IMG/VR virus record: IMGVR_UViG_3300042691_012584
Coordinates: 1 to 59,653 of that record
DNA: 59,653 nucleotides
Source of the DNA: a virus
Direction: 5' to 3' (one strand)
The notes below the pieces were generated by a model. That model worked only from the letters and a program-made list of their open reading frames with translations, did no database searches and had not been told where the DNA came from. The position numbers and the translations under genes are program-made. This document shows positions 8,287-15,066 of this stretch, piece by piece; position 1 is the first letter of the stretch, and every line of letters begins with the position of its first letter.

Positions 8287-8847
8287 TCAGGCTCCGAACA
8301 CCAGAACGAAAACGACCGCCCGAGATGCGCCCGTGAGGAACTCACTCCACTCAATCCCGCCCCGCAGGATGTGCGGCACCCGCCAGGGGATGCGCCAGCC
8401 GACGAAGTAGGAGAGCGGGAGCGTGATGGCGTAGAGGACGGGGATGCCCCACACAAATGGGTAAACGACCGCCAACCACGTCAGCCCTGCGCCATTAAAG
8501 TGCGTCACGACGACGAGCGGGGCGATGACGGCAGCAAAGACGATCGCTCCACGCATTGCGCCGACGCGGACCATGTAGAGCACGTCACCCCAGATGGACC
8601 CGCGCCACGTCCCCATGTCCTGACCGGGGGCGTGGCGGATGTGCAGGCCGATCCACTCGCCGATGGCCACGGCACCCGCGATCCACAGGTCACCCGTCAG
8701 CATGTAGACCACGCCGAACACGGACGCCGCCCACAGGGGGCGAAGCGTGAAGACCGGGTGCATGACCGTGCGCAGGGACCCGCTATCAGGACGGTGCCCA
8801 CGGATACGGTATGCGAGCGCGAGCCACAGGACGAGGGCGGCGCTCAT
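8287..8847 (-). CDS. Multi-spanning membrane protein
   Basis: 186 residues from ATG 8847 (ATGA overlap). Hydrophobic segments at about residues 1-13, 38-60, 95-118 and 125-150 predict several membrane helices. The C-terminal [23 protein letters not shown] is not a holin signature I know. Possible roles are host membrane modification or superinfection exclusion. It sits in the accessory run between terminase and portal. Confidence 0.6.
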   Translation of the reverse strand: MSAALVLWLALAYRIRGHRPDSGSLRTVMHPVFTLRPLWAASVFGVVYMLTGDLWIAGAVAIGEWIGLHIRHAPGQDMGTWRGSIWGDVLYMVRVGAMRGAIVFAAVIAPLVVVTHFNGAGLTWLAVVYPFVWGIPVLYAITLPLSYFVGWRIPWRVPHILRGGIEWSEFLTGASRAVVFVLVFGA

Positions 8848-8999
8848 GTGCCCGTCCCCGTGCCGTAAGCCTGCCCCGGCCGCTCGGTCACATTGAATTC
8901 TCGCCCGTTGGAAAACTCGTAGGCCACCGGGCGCACGCTGCCCTTCGACCAGTCCCGGTCGGCGCGCTGGACGATCAACTTCCATGTCTGCGTGGTCAC
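8844..8999 (-). CDS. Small hypothetical protein (51 aa, GTG start)
   Basis: A short frame, MTTQTWKLIVQRADRDWSKG then VRPVAYEFSNGREFNVTERP, fits exactly between two genes with GTGA (8999) and ATGA (8844) overlaps at its ends, so it is very probably translated. No known domain; the strand-rich look is compatible with a small beta protein. Confidence 0.6.
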   Translation of the reverse strand: MTTQTWKLIVQRADRDWSKGSVRPVAYEFSNGREFNVTERPGQAYGTGTGT

Positions 9000-9520
9000 A
9001 GGATCACCTCCATCGGCTCGGCATTGCGGGGTTCGTAGTCCTCACCCGTCAGCGAGTGGTGAAGCATCCGCAAGACGTGCTTGTGGGCGATGACGACCGC
9101 TTCCTCGACGTCCTGACCGCGCCACCAATCCGTGACCCGCAACCGGACCTGCGCCAGCGTTTCGCCATCCGGGGGGGCCTGGTCGAACTGCGTGTCCCAA
9201 TCGTCGTGGGCGAAATAGCCGTAGCGTTCCATGACCCAGGGGACCGTCTTTCCGTCGGCCTCGCCATAGTCCCGCTCGATCAGGGCTGGCACGGTGACGA
9301 TCTTCGGCTTGGTACCCGCCGCTTCCGCCGCAAGGGCCGCCGTCTCCTGCGCCCGCTGCATCGGGGAGACGAACCACACCGGGATGCCCGCGATCAGCGG
9401 CCCGAGGGCCTTGGCCTGTAGCTTGCCCGGGTGGGACAGGCCCGCGTCCACGTTGGACCCCGCGATGATCTTCTTGTCCTGGAGGATGGTCCGCGCGTGG
9501 CGAACGAGAATGAGGCGCAT
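8996..9520 (-). CDS. Histidine phosphatase superfamily protein
   Basis: 174 residues from ATG 9520. The phosphohistidine motif is LILVRHART (residues about 3-11; RHA rather than the usual RHG). The second catalytic region is VVIAHKHVLRMLHH near the end, with SPMQRAQETA and ERDYGEADGKTVPW matching the usual conserved Arg and Glu positions. The family dephosphorylates sugar phosphates and other small molecules. Because this phage also encodes GmhA and HldE, a role as heptose 1,7-bisphosphate phosphatase (the GmhB step) is an attractive inference, but specificity cannot be read from sequence. Confidence 0.8.
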   Translation of the reverse strand: MRLILVRHARTILQDKKIIAGSNVDAGLSHPGKLQAKALGPLIAGIPVWFVSPMQRAQETAALAAEAAGTKPKIVTVPALIERDYGEADGKTVPWVMERYGYFAHDDWDTQFDQAPPDGETLAQVRLRVTDWWRGQDVEEAVVIAHKHVLRMLHHSLTGEDYEPRNAEPMEVIL

Positions 9521-9924
9521 CAGCGGAACCTCTGCCACCACGGGCGGCCGACGTTGGGATCAATGCCGCCATCCGCAGGGTCAAACGCCCTGTCCAGCGC
9601 CCGGTTCGCCTTGCGAAAAGCACAAAGGACTTCGCCGTAAATGCTGCTGAACTCTTTGCGCTCGTCGGCCTTGAGGTCGCCGTGGTAAGTGCCGCGCATC
9701 TTCTGATACGCATCTTCCAACTTGGCTCGGGCCTCGGCGGCATCATCCACGTACTTGATGTTGGCGTCGCGGAAGGCGTTGAACCGCTCCTCAGTGAGAC
9801 CAAGGGCTTTGTCCAACTCGGCCATGTAAGGCTCAATCTCGTCAGGGCTCTTGGCCTTGTCGATGACCTTGTGCGCGTAGCTGTGCCGCACGGCGCTACG
9901 CCATGCATCAAACGTGGGGAACAT
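9520..9924 (-). CDS. Hypothetical helical protein
   Basis: 134 residues, strongly charged and helical (KVIDKAKSPDEIEPYMAELDKALGL, AEARAKLEDAYQKMRG). The ending GGIDPNVGRPWWQRFR is distinctive but unassigned. The TGA overlaps the phosphatase start (TGATG at 9520), so the two are co-translated. Confidence 0.6.
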   Translation of the reverse strand: MFPTFDAWRSAVRHSYAHKVIDKAKSPDEIEPYMAELDKALGLTEERFNAFRDANIKYVDDAAEARAKLEDAYQKMRGTYHGDLKADERKEFSSIYGEVLCAFRKANRALDRAFDPADGGIDPNVGRPWWQRFR

Positions 9925-9927
9925 GGG

Positions 9928-10203
9928 TCAGCCCTCCGTCGTCATCGTCGCGGTGTAGTGCGCTTCGATCATCTCGCGAAGGGACGCTCCCTCATGTGGG
10001 CGGGCAGCGTTATGCACAGCGAGGCCAAGGGCTGCGTCGCGAATGGCGTTCAACTTTCCGCGCGCGCTCTCACACGGGTCAAGAATGCGCTTCGCCGGGT
10101 CAACCGCATCGGCAATCCGGTCCAGCAGCGCGCCAAACTCCGCATGGAGCCGCACGACATCCTCCACCAGCGCCATGCGCGCCGGGTCCACGACATATCC
10201 CAT
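9928..10203 (-). CDS. Small helical protein
   Basis: 91 residues, predicted all-helical (VEDVVRLHAEFGALLDRIADAV, then ARGKLNAIRDAALGLAVHNAARP). Start ATG 10203 has a clear GGAGAG ribosome site. The helical-hairpin look is vaguely like small anti-CBASS sponges (Acb2/Tad1 hairpin), but the match is too weak to assign. Located directly downstream of terL. Confidence 0.6.
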   Translation of the reverse strand: MGYVVDPARMALVEDVVRLHAEFGALLDRIADAVDPAKRILDPCESARGKLNAIRDAALGLAVHNAARPHEGASLREMIEAHYTATMTTEG

Positions 10204-10262
10204 TGCTCTCTCCGTTGGTGAAATCGCCCGAAGGCGTCATCCGGCGTCCGATGGATAGCCGG

Positions 10263-11768
10263 TTAGCTGTCCCAATAGGATGGGGGCTGGTACGACGTCG
10301 TTTGAGGCGGCATGTCCGAAGCCGATAGGGTCAAATTGAATGCGTCGGCCAAATCCGGCGACCGTAGGCCCCGCGCCTTCATCTCGTCCTTGCCCTCGAC
10401 CTGCAGCTTCCCCGACGACGTGATCTTGTACTTGACACCCGTCAGTTCACCGATCAGGGCCTCGTCCGGGGGCATCCGAACATCCCGGCCCTCGAACCAC
10501 TCCCGCGCCTTGAACCACAGTTCGTCGCGCAGCCGCATGTATTTCGCGCCGTCAACGCTCGGGCTTTCCGCAACGTTGATGCCCGTCACCGGCAGGCCCA
10601 TCTCGTTGAGCCGGTCCACGACGCCAGCGCCGAAGCCGATCACGTCCACGCAAATCTCGTCGGGCTTCTCTTCGGCCGCCAAGTATTCCTGATAGACCGT
10701 GCCCGCGATCTGCATCAGGTCGGGAAGCCGCCACCACTTCACCGGCTCGAGGAGCGTGTTGCCCCACCGCTTCGCCAATGCCGTCCGGTCCCCCGTCAGG
10801 CTACGCGCAACGTCCAGACCCCACACACGCCGATAGCCCGCCTGCCCGACGTTCCGGTTGATGGCCGACCGCACCAATTCGATGGGCACGACCGCATGTT
10901 CGATCGAGGTCTGGAATGCCTCGTCGGGCGAGCACGGGTATTCTTGGCGGAAGAGTTCGACCGACCCGAGTTCCGCGACCTTCTTCCGGCGCCATGCGAT
11001 CTGGTCTAGATCCAGCCCGTAGGCGCCGACCAGTTCCGCCTCGCCCTCGTCCAGAACGATGTCCTTCGGGGCCGGCGATCGGTACTCAGGTTGCAGGAAC
11101 CACGGCACGAAGATCGCGATAAACTCGCTCTCCCCCGCGACGGCCTTGGTCCATTGTTCGTGGTAGAAGTTCCCGACCCCGTTGGCCGTGCTCTCCAGGA
11201 TGACTTCGGTATCCGGGGCGTCGGGAATGGCCTGCATCACCCCGGCGGCGTGCTCATGGGCGAAGGGCCAAAAGCCGACCTCCGAGCCATGGAAATACTG
11301 GATCGTGGAGGACCGTCCCACGCCCTTGGTGCCCGCCGTCCCGACTTTGTACCCGCTGTCCAGCTTGTCGAAGATCAGTTCCTTGGCGTTCGCGGCACCC
11401 GTGCTCGGCCGCACCGGGTCGGGGCAGTTCTCATGATAGCGAACCGCCATGTCGAAGAGGTTGTTCGTCGCCTCGGCTTCATGAGTGAGGATGAACGCCC
11501 GCACGCCCGACCGATGCGTGACCCGCCAGTAGTACCGCGCCTCGACATAGGTGCTGCACCCCTGTTGCCGGCCCTTCAGGATGATCGCGCGGACCTTGCC
11601 CGTTTCGGCCCGCTGCGCCTCAATCCGTTCATGGATAAGCAACTGCGCCGCGTTCAGTTCAAGCCGCTCGACCTTGCCAGCCTTGGTTCTGATGTTGAGG
11701 CACCGGGAAGCGTAGTGAGGGAAGTTGTCCCGCAGTTTCCGCCGGATCTCCGTCTCTTCCGGCGTCAT
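10263..11768 (-). CDS. terL: Terminase large subunit
   Basis: 501 residues, usual length for TerL. The ATPase region has LNAAQLLIHERIEAQR (adenine motif region), a Walker A-like GRQQGCSTYVEARY (about residues 66-79) and VILESTANGVG. The nuclease domain begins at about residue 310 with WGLDVARSLTGDRTALA, whose first Asp is the expected metal ligand, and continues with ICVDVIGFGAGVVDRL and LRSPDLADAFNLTL (last acidic cluster). It packages DNA through the portal. ATGA overlap with terS at 11765-11768. Confidence 0.9.
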   Translation of the reverse strand: MTPEETEIRRKLRDNFPHYASRCLNIRTKAGKVERLELNAAQLLIHERIEAQRAETGKVRAIILKGRQQGCSTYVEARYYWRVTHRSGVRAFILTHEAEATNNLFDMAVRYHENCPDPVRPSTGAANAKELIFDKLDSGYKVGTAGTKGVGRSSTIQYFHGSEVGFWPFAHEHAAGVMQAIPDAPDTEVILESTANGVGNFYHEQWTKAVAGESEFIAIFVPWFLQPEYRSPAPKDIVLDEGEAELVGAYGLDLDQIAWRRKKVAELGSVELFRQEYPCSPDEAFQTSIEHAVVPIELVRSAINRNVGQAGYRRVWGLDVARSLTGDRTALAKRWGNTLLEPVKWWRLPDLMQIAGTVYQEYLAAEEKPDEICVDVIGFGAGVVDRLNEMGLPVTGINVAESPSVDGAKYMRLRDELWFKAREWFEGRDVRMPPDEALIGELTGVKYKITSSGKLQVEGKDEMKARGLRSPDLADAFNLTLSASDMPPQTTSYQPPSYWDS

Positions 11769-12115
11769 CCCAGGGCCTTTAGCGCGTCCTCATGGCGGAC
11801 GGTGACCGTGCTTTCCACGGACTGCTTGTCGCGCCACTCGTCAGCGTCGGCGTTCTTCAAGGCGAACATGAACGCAGTCACCTTCGGCCCCGTCTCACCC
11901 GCGAGCAATTGCCGCTCTAGCTGGGCAAGGCGTTTCGGCCTCGCACGCGATACCGCGCCAAGAAACTCAGGATGTTCGCGGGTCCAGTTGTACACCGTCT
12001 CTTTGCTCACGCCGATGTGGCCGGCGAAGGCGGTGAGGCTGTACCCCTGCCCCATGATCTCCTCGACCATCTGGCAATAGGCGGGGTCGTACTTGGTCGG
12101 ACGTCCTACGGTCAT
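11765..12115 (-). CDS. terS: Terminase small subunit
   Basis: 116 residues from ATG 12115; an upstream GTG (12181) would add 22 residues overlapping the HNH gene. The product opens MTVGRPTKYDPAYCQMVEE, then a helix-turn-helix YSLTAFAGHIGVSKETVYNWTREHPEF, and a C-terminal helical part with ALKNADADEWRDKQSVE. This is the standard layout of DNA-binding small terminase subunits, which recognise the packaging site. Directly upstream of terL. Confidence 0.85.
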   Translation of the reverse strand: MTVGRPTKYDPAYCQMVEEIMGQGYSLTAFAGHIGVSKETVYNWTREHPEFLGAVSRARPKRLAQLERQLLAGETGPKVTAFMFALKNADADEWRDKQSVESTVTVRHEDALKALG

Positions 12116-12153
12116 CGCCGTCTCGACGCGCCCTTTCGGGTGGCGTCCCTCTT

Positions 12154-12633
12154 TCACCAGTTGATTGTTCGTGGTGGCCACGGAATTCTGGTCTGCGCCG
12201 CATAGATCTGTGCCAAGTGCACGCGATCAGGGCCACCAGACGCTTTGTCTTCCGCTTCCAATGTTTCAATCGTAGCCAGCTTGCTGACTATCAATCCGTA
12301 TGTTTTCCAGCCCAAATTGAAGTCAGCCCGCTCTTTTTCGCGAGCCTCTTTGTGCGGGTTGCGAACCTTCCGTTTCTGGCGATTTGGATTGGCCATGCCC
12401 TCGCGCGCCATCTCAACCAGACCACGGAACTGCGTGCCGCCCGCCAGATTGTGTACGTGCATGTGATCCTCGCCTTCGATCAGGACGAGGTTCGCGGGGT
12501 CGTTGTTGCCTGGGTTGTGGTCAAGGTGGTGGACTTGGAACCCATCAGCGATGCGCTCGCGCAACCATGCCTCAGTGCGCTTCGGGTGCGCCGACAGCCA
12601 CGCGAGGTGATAGGGCTGAAGACCTGTCGTCAT
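12154..12633 (-). CDS. HNH endonuclease-like protein
   Basis: 159 residues from ATG 12633 (ATGA overlap). The HNH motif is visible as FQVHHLDHNPGNNDPANLVLIEGEDHMHVHNL (about residues 30-62; the HH, N and H positions). The tail is basic and helical. HNH proteins beside terminase genes often stimulate cos cleavage or packaging; a free-standing homing enzyme is the alternative. Lies between the repressor-like gene and terS. Confidence 0.8.
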   Translation of the reverse strand: MTTGLQPYHLAWLSAHPKRTEAWLRERIADGFQVHHLDHNPGNNDPANLVLIEGEDHMHVHNLAGGTQFRGLVEMAREGMANPNRQKRKVRNPHKEAREKERADFNLGWKTYGLIVSKLATIETLEAEDKASGGPDRVHLAQIYAAQTRIPWPPRTINW

Positions 12634-12863
12634 CGGGCGTCTCCGATGAACTCGGCCAGCCGGTCGGCCTGATCCCGCATCAGGTCCAGCAGCGCGATGG
12701 ACAGCGCCACCGCCCCAGGGACCGGATGTTCGCCCATGCACCAGCGGTTGACCGTCGCCGCCGTGACCTCGCTACCCACTGCGTATCGGGTGAGCAAGCG
12801 GCTAAACGCGCGCTGGCTCATACCCATGCGGCTCAAGGCCGCCTTCAGTTCGGCTCCCGTCAT
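12630..12863 (-). CDS. HTH repressor-like protein, probably leaderless
   Basis: 77 residues: AALSRMGMSQRAFSRLLTRYAVG and VTAATVNRWCMGEHPVPGAVALSIALLDLM form an XRE-type helix-turn-helix. The ATG at 12863 is only 6 bases after a perfect TATAAT (12875-12870), so the mRNA probably starts at the start codon, as with lambda cI. It is first in the run that continues into terminase, suggesting it controls this operon and the divergent plus-strand cassette at 13005. Confidence 0.75.
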   Translation of the reverse strand: MTGAELKAALSRMGMSQRAFSRLLTRYAVGSEVTAATVNRWCMGEHPVPGAVALSIALLDLMRDQADRLAEFIGDAR

Positions 12864-12869
12864 GAGGCA

Positions 12870-12875
12870 ATTATA
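12870..12875 (-). promoter_or_regulatory. Minus-strand -10 element for the HTH/terminase operon
   Basis: A perfect TATAAT on the minus strand lies 6 bases before the ATG at 12863. No good -35 hexamer exists at 16-18 bases, so activation by a bound regulator (PRM-like) is plausible. A transcript from it would have no 5' leader. Confidence 0.6.
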
Positions 12876-12929
12876 CGCGATGCGACGCTACCGGCCAGAC
12901 AAAATGTTATCGAGGCGGCGATTTCATCG

Positions 12930-12958
12930 TTGACGACATGCACTCAGTGCGCTACATT
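12930..12958 (+). promoter_or_regulatory. Sigma70-like promoter for the 13005-13781 cassette
   Basis: TTGACG (12930-12935) and TACATT (12953-12958) are separated by exactly 17 bases and point to the gene starting at 13005. An interrupted palindrome CGATTTCATCG just upstream (about 12919-12929) could be an operator. This is divergent from the minus-strand TATAAT at 12870-12875, making 12864-13004 a two-way control region. Confidence 0.65.
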
Positions 12959-13004
12959 CCTCTCATCAGCAACGGGGCAGCGCCCCACACCAACGGAGAA
13001 CACC

Positions 13005-13208
13005 ATGGCCCGCCTGACCGCTATCGAAGTCCGCGCTGCCTACAAGGCCGGCACCCCGATCCGGGTCCGCAGCACCGTCGATGGCGACTGCGGGTGGGCG
13101 CACCGCGTCTCCAATGCCAAGGATTGGAGCAAGGGCTACGTGGAAGTCAAGTTTGACAACGGCCAGCGCGTGTGGGTGCGCCAGAGCCACCTTGTTCGCG
13201 AAGACTGA
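13005..13208 (+). CDS. Small hypothetical protein (first of plus-strand cassette)
   Basis: 67 residues starting at ATG 13005 after GGAG. Basic and beta-rich (GTPIRVRSTVDGDCGWAHRVS, KGYVEVKFDNGQRVWVRQSHL), looking like a small SH3/OB-type fold; possibly a regulator or nucleic-acid-binding protein. It is under the good promoter at 12930-12958 and followed by a hairpin at 13229. Confidence 0.65.
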   Translation: MARLTAIEVRAAYKAGTPIRVRSTVDGDCGWAHRVSNAKDWSKGYVEVKFDNGQRVWVRQSHLVRED

Positions 13209-13228
13209 CCCCACCCCACTCCCCCACC

Positions 13229-13256
13229 AGCCCCGACCGGATCATCCGGCGGGGCT
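13229..13256 (+). terminator. Hairpin between cassette genes (possible terminator)
   Basis: The sequence AGCCCCG...CCGG-ATCAT-CCGG...CGGGGCT forms a long stem but lacks a T-tract, so it may attenuate or protect the 3' end rather than terminate fully. Confidence 0.45.
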
Positions 13257-13296
13257 TAGGGTGGTAGAGAGACCCCATTCAACGCAGGAGGAACCA

Positions 13297-13578
13297 ATGG
13301 TCAGCAAATTCATGACCGAGACCTTCGGGTCGGACGGCTACGGAAACAGGGACGAGACGTCCCACGCCACCTTGGCGGAAGCGCGCGCCTACGCCCGGCG
13401 CCGACTCAAGGTCGGCTCGCTCCGCCCAGAGCGTGCTGGTGGAACCAACGTTGGCAACGTGCCCGACGGTTATAACTGCATCGAGTGCTGGTGTGACGTG
13501 ACGGCGTCCGAGGCGGATCGTTTGGGCCGGCATGAGTGCGGCGGCGTTTTGATCTATCGTCTGCGAGGCGACGAATGA
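13297..13578 (+). CDS. Hypothetical Cys-containing protein
   Basis: 93 residues from ATG 13297, preceded by a strong GGAGGA site. Contains CIECWCDVTASEADRLGRHECGG (about residues 60-82), whose four Cys and one His could bind zinc. N-terminal half is charged and helical. Coupled to the next gene by an ATGA overlap. Function unknown. Confidence 0.65.
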   Translation: MVSKFMTETFGSDGYGNRDETSHATLAEARAYARRRLKVGSLRPERAGGTNVGNVPDGYNCIECWCDVTASEADRLGRHECGGVLIYRLRGDE

Positions 13579-13781
13579 CCCCCGAAACCTTCAAGGCGTG
13601 GCGGGCGCATCGTCGCCTGTCACGCCGGGAAGCGGCCGATGCCCTTGGGGTCTCCGTCGCAACCATCGTTCTTTACGAAGCCGGGAAGCGCCGTGCGCCT
13701 GACAACCGGCCCGTCGTCATTCCCAAAACCGTGGCGCTCGCCTGCGCCGCGATTTCGTTCAACCTCCCCGAAATGTCCTGA
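13575..13781 (+). CDS. XRE-family HTH regulator
   Basis: 68 residues: FKAWRAHRRLSRREAADALGVSVATIVLYEAGKRRAP is a textbook XRE helix-turn-helix. It ends the cassette opposite the HTH gene at 12630-12863 and is therefore in the position of a Cro-like counterpart. A terminator follows immediately. Confidence 0.75.
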   Translation: MTPETFKAWRAHRRLSRREAADALGVSVATIVLYEAGKRRAPDNRPVVIPKTVALACAAISFNLPEMS

Positions 13782-13785
13782 CAGA

Positions 13786-13810
13786 CGCCCCCGCCACAGT
13801 GCGGGGGTTT
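13786..13810 (+). terminator. Rho-independent terminator after the cassette
   Basis: CCCCCGC (13788-13794), a 6-base loop, GCGGGGG (13801-13807) and TTTCTCGTTT follow the HTH stop codon directly. It ends the plus-strand cassette before the convergent minus-strand genes. Confidence 0.8.
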
Positions 13811-13815
13811 CTCGT

Positions 13816-14070
13816 TTAATAATCCCTCTCGCCATCCATCATGTCGATGCGGCTGGATTGCGTCGGCTTGGCGGCCTTTCCAGCACGGCCGGCGTCGGAA
13901 GGCTCGTATCCCATGGAATAGACGCCGTAGCTTCCCATGCGGGCGTCGGACTGAGAGCCGTAGATCTTCCGGCCCCGGTAGCCATCGCCCATGCGAGCGG
14001 CGCTTTCCACGGTGCGCTTGCCCGCGTACTTCTCCGCGGCGGGGGTGTTGATGTTTACGTAGCGGGTCAT
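13816..14070 (-). CDS. Hypothetical protein
   Basis: 84 residues beginning MTRYVNINTPAAEKYAGKRTVESAARMGDGYRG; rich in Gly, Tyr, Ser and Met with low complexity toward the C-terminus. No known domain. Last gene of the short minus-strand group started by the promoter at 14611-14650; ATGA overlap with the upstream gene. Confidence 0.6.
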   Translation of the reverse strand: MTRYVNINTPAAEKYAGKRTVESAARMGDGYRGRKIYGSQSDARMGSYGVYSMGYEPSDAGRAGKAAKPTQSSRIDMMDGERDY

Positions 14071-14255
14071 TTCGGCTTTCCTCCGTTCACTCGGCGGGCC
14101 CAGGTTGCCCGGCATTTCTCTGCATCGTCCGATCGCCCGAATACCCCGACCGTCGTCCACACGGGAGACGGGTCTTCGGTGTTGCGATGGCGGATGTAAG
14201 CGTGGACCTCATAGGCGCCGTCGTAGGCGCGCTGTTTGAGAACCACCCGGTCCAT
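14067..14255 (-). CDS. Small hypothetical protein
   Basis: 62 residues (MDRVVLKQRAYDGAYEVHAYIRHRN..., then WTTVGVFGRSDDAEKCRATWARR). A small alpha/beta protein of unknown role, between two equally small genes of the same group. Confidence 0.6.
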   Translation of the reverse strand: MDRVVLKQRAYDGAYEVHAYIRHRNTEDPSPVWTTVGVFGRSDDAEKCRATWARRVNGGKPK

Positions 14256-14259
14256 CGCC

Positions 14260-14517
14260 TTACTTCCGGGTGAGGGCGTCGATGATGATCAGGCCGAGCG
14301 TCTCGGCGTCGATCTCGACCTCACAATCGCAGTCCTCGCACTCGTCGGCGTCGCAATCGACGTCCCCGTCCGTGTCGGGCAGGGCATCCGAAAGCGCGAT
14401 CACGAACGCCTCGGCCTCGGCCGGGGACAGCTCGACCGTCGTCGGGCCGAACTGCATCAGCAGCCCGCCATCGGTATCCGCCACTACGGCGATCTGGTCC
14501 GCAGTCTCGATACGCAT
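14260..14517 (-). CDS. Acidic small protein (possible DNA mimic)
   Basis: 85 residues from ATG 14517 (GGAGACGT ribosome site; a farther upstream start would read through a terminator hairpin). Very acidic, with a Asp/Glu/Cys stretch DGDVDCDADECEDCDCEVE near residues 50-70 and a preceding LSPAEAEAFVIALSDALPD. Such acidity is seen in DNA-mimic inhibitors, but that is only a suggestion; the Cys pattern could bind metal. It is the first gene downstream of one copy of the promoter-terminator module. Confidence 0.6.
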   Translation of the reverse strand: MRIETADQIAVVADTDGGLLMQFGPTTVELSPAEAEAFVIALSDALPDTDGDVDCDADECEDCDCEVEIDAETLGLIIIDALTRK

Positions 14518-14563
14518 GTACGTCTCCGGGGATGGAGTGAGAGAGGCGCGGCGCGAGGGCCGG

Positions 14564-14599
14564 AAAAGCGAAGGGCGCCAAAGGTATCCCCCGGCGCCC
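14564..14599 (-). terminator. Terminator hairpin directly after promoter copy B
   Basis: On the minus strand GGGCGCC (14599-14593) and GGCGCCC (14579-14573) form a stem followed by TTCGCTTTT. It sits between the promoter at 14611-14650 and the gene it should express (ATG 14517), so expression would need read-through or antitermination. Confidence 0.7.
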
Positions 14600-14610
14600 A
14601 CGAATCCCTA

Positions 14611-14650
14611 TTCTCAATTTGACCGTACCATGTTCGAAGGGGTGGGGCAA
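14611..14650 (-). promoter_or_regulatory. Late-type promoter module, copy B
   Basis: Minus strand: TTGCCC (14650-14645), 17-base spacer, TACGGT (14627-14622), then the conserved AAATTGAGAA. About 30 contiguous positions match copy A near 59541 with one mismatch, and similarity extends through the -35 region. A terminator follows at 14599-14564. Confidence 0.75.
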
Positions 14651-14824
14651 CTAGGCCGTCTCTTTGCTCACGGCTTGCATCGCCACTTCCACCACGCCGG
14701 GGATGCGCCGCCGGCCCTGTTCCCAGTTCTGGTACGTGTCTACGGAGGTGTTCAAACGCGCCGCCGCCCCGGACTGGGATAGCCCGAGGCGGTTACGCCA
14801 TGCGAGGAGGTCGGCGGGGATCAT
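14651..14824 (-). CDS. XRE-family HTH protein (57 aa)
   Basis: Product opens MIPADLLAWRNRLGLSQSGA then AARLNTSVDTYQNWEQGRRRIP, a compact XRE domain with no extra region. ATGA overlap with the upstream gene at 14821. Its stop codon lies just next to the -35 of promoter copy B, so it could regulate that promoter or its own (15010-15038). The gene is too short for most gene callers. Confidence 0.7.
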   Translation of the reverse strand: MIPADLLAWRNRLGLSQSGAAARLNTSVDTYQNWEQGRRRIPGVVEVAMQAVSKETA

Positions 14825-14976
14825 GCCGCCTCCCCCCTCAGCGCGTCGTACACGTCGCCGGCAATCTTGGCGAACGTCCCGGCGCCCAGCACCGCGTCGA
14901 TGGCGTCCTGCATGGACATGCCGGCTGCGATGTTGGCCAGGATGCGGGCGGAAATGGCGGCGGTCATGTTGGTCAT
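14821..14976 (-). CDS. Small hypothetical protein (51 aa)
   Basis: Sequence MTNMTAAISARILANIAAGM, then SMQDAIDAVLGAGTFAKIAGDVYDAL: Ala-rich, two likely helices. Start ATG 14976 follows a GGAGAC site and the promoter at 15010-15038. Coupled to the HTH gene. The pairing small protein plus XRE regulator recalls toxin-antitoxin or peptide-regulator pairs, but this is speculative. Confidence 0.6.
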   Translation of the reverse strand: MTNMTAAISARILANIAAGMSMQDAIDAVLGAGTFAKIAGDVYDALRGEAA

Positions 14977-15009
14977 CGGTGTCTCCGTGGTGCGCGTTTC
15001 GTTAAAGAG

Positions 15010-15038
15010 ACAGTACGCCAATGGCGGGTTGCTGGCAA
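15010..15038 (-). promoter_or_regulatory. Sigma70-like promoter for the 14976-14651 pair
   Basis: Minus strand TTGCCA (15038-15033), 17 bases, TACTGT (15015-15010), 33 bases before ATG 14976. The intergenic space between 15067 and 14976 contains nothing else obvious. Confidence 0.65.
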
Positions 15039-15066
15039 GGGGAAAGCGCGCCGTTGGCATATATTT

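Noticed and set aside
9928-10203. Acb2/Tad1-like anti-CBASS sponge
   Set aside because: Length and helical hairpin look are similar, but conserved residues of that family could not be lined up convincingly.
13229-13256. tRNA-like fold
   Set aside because: It is a single long hairpin without cloverleaf arms; no tRNA genes were recognised in the window.
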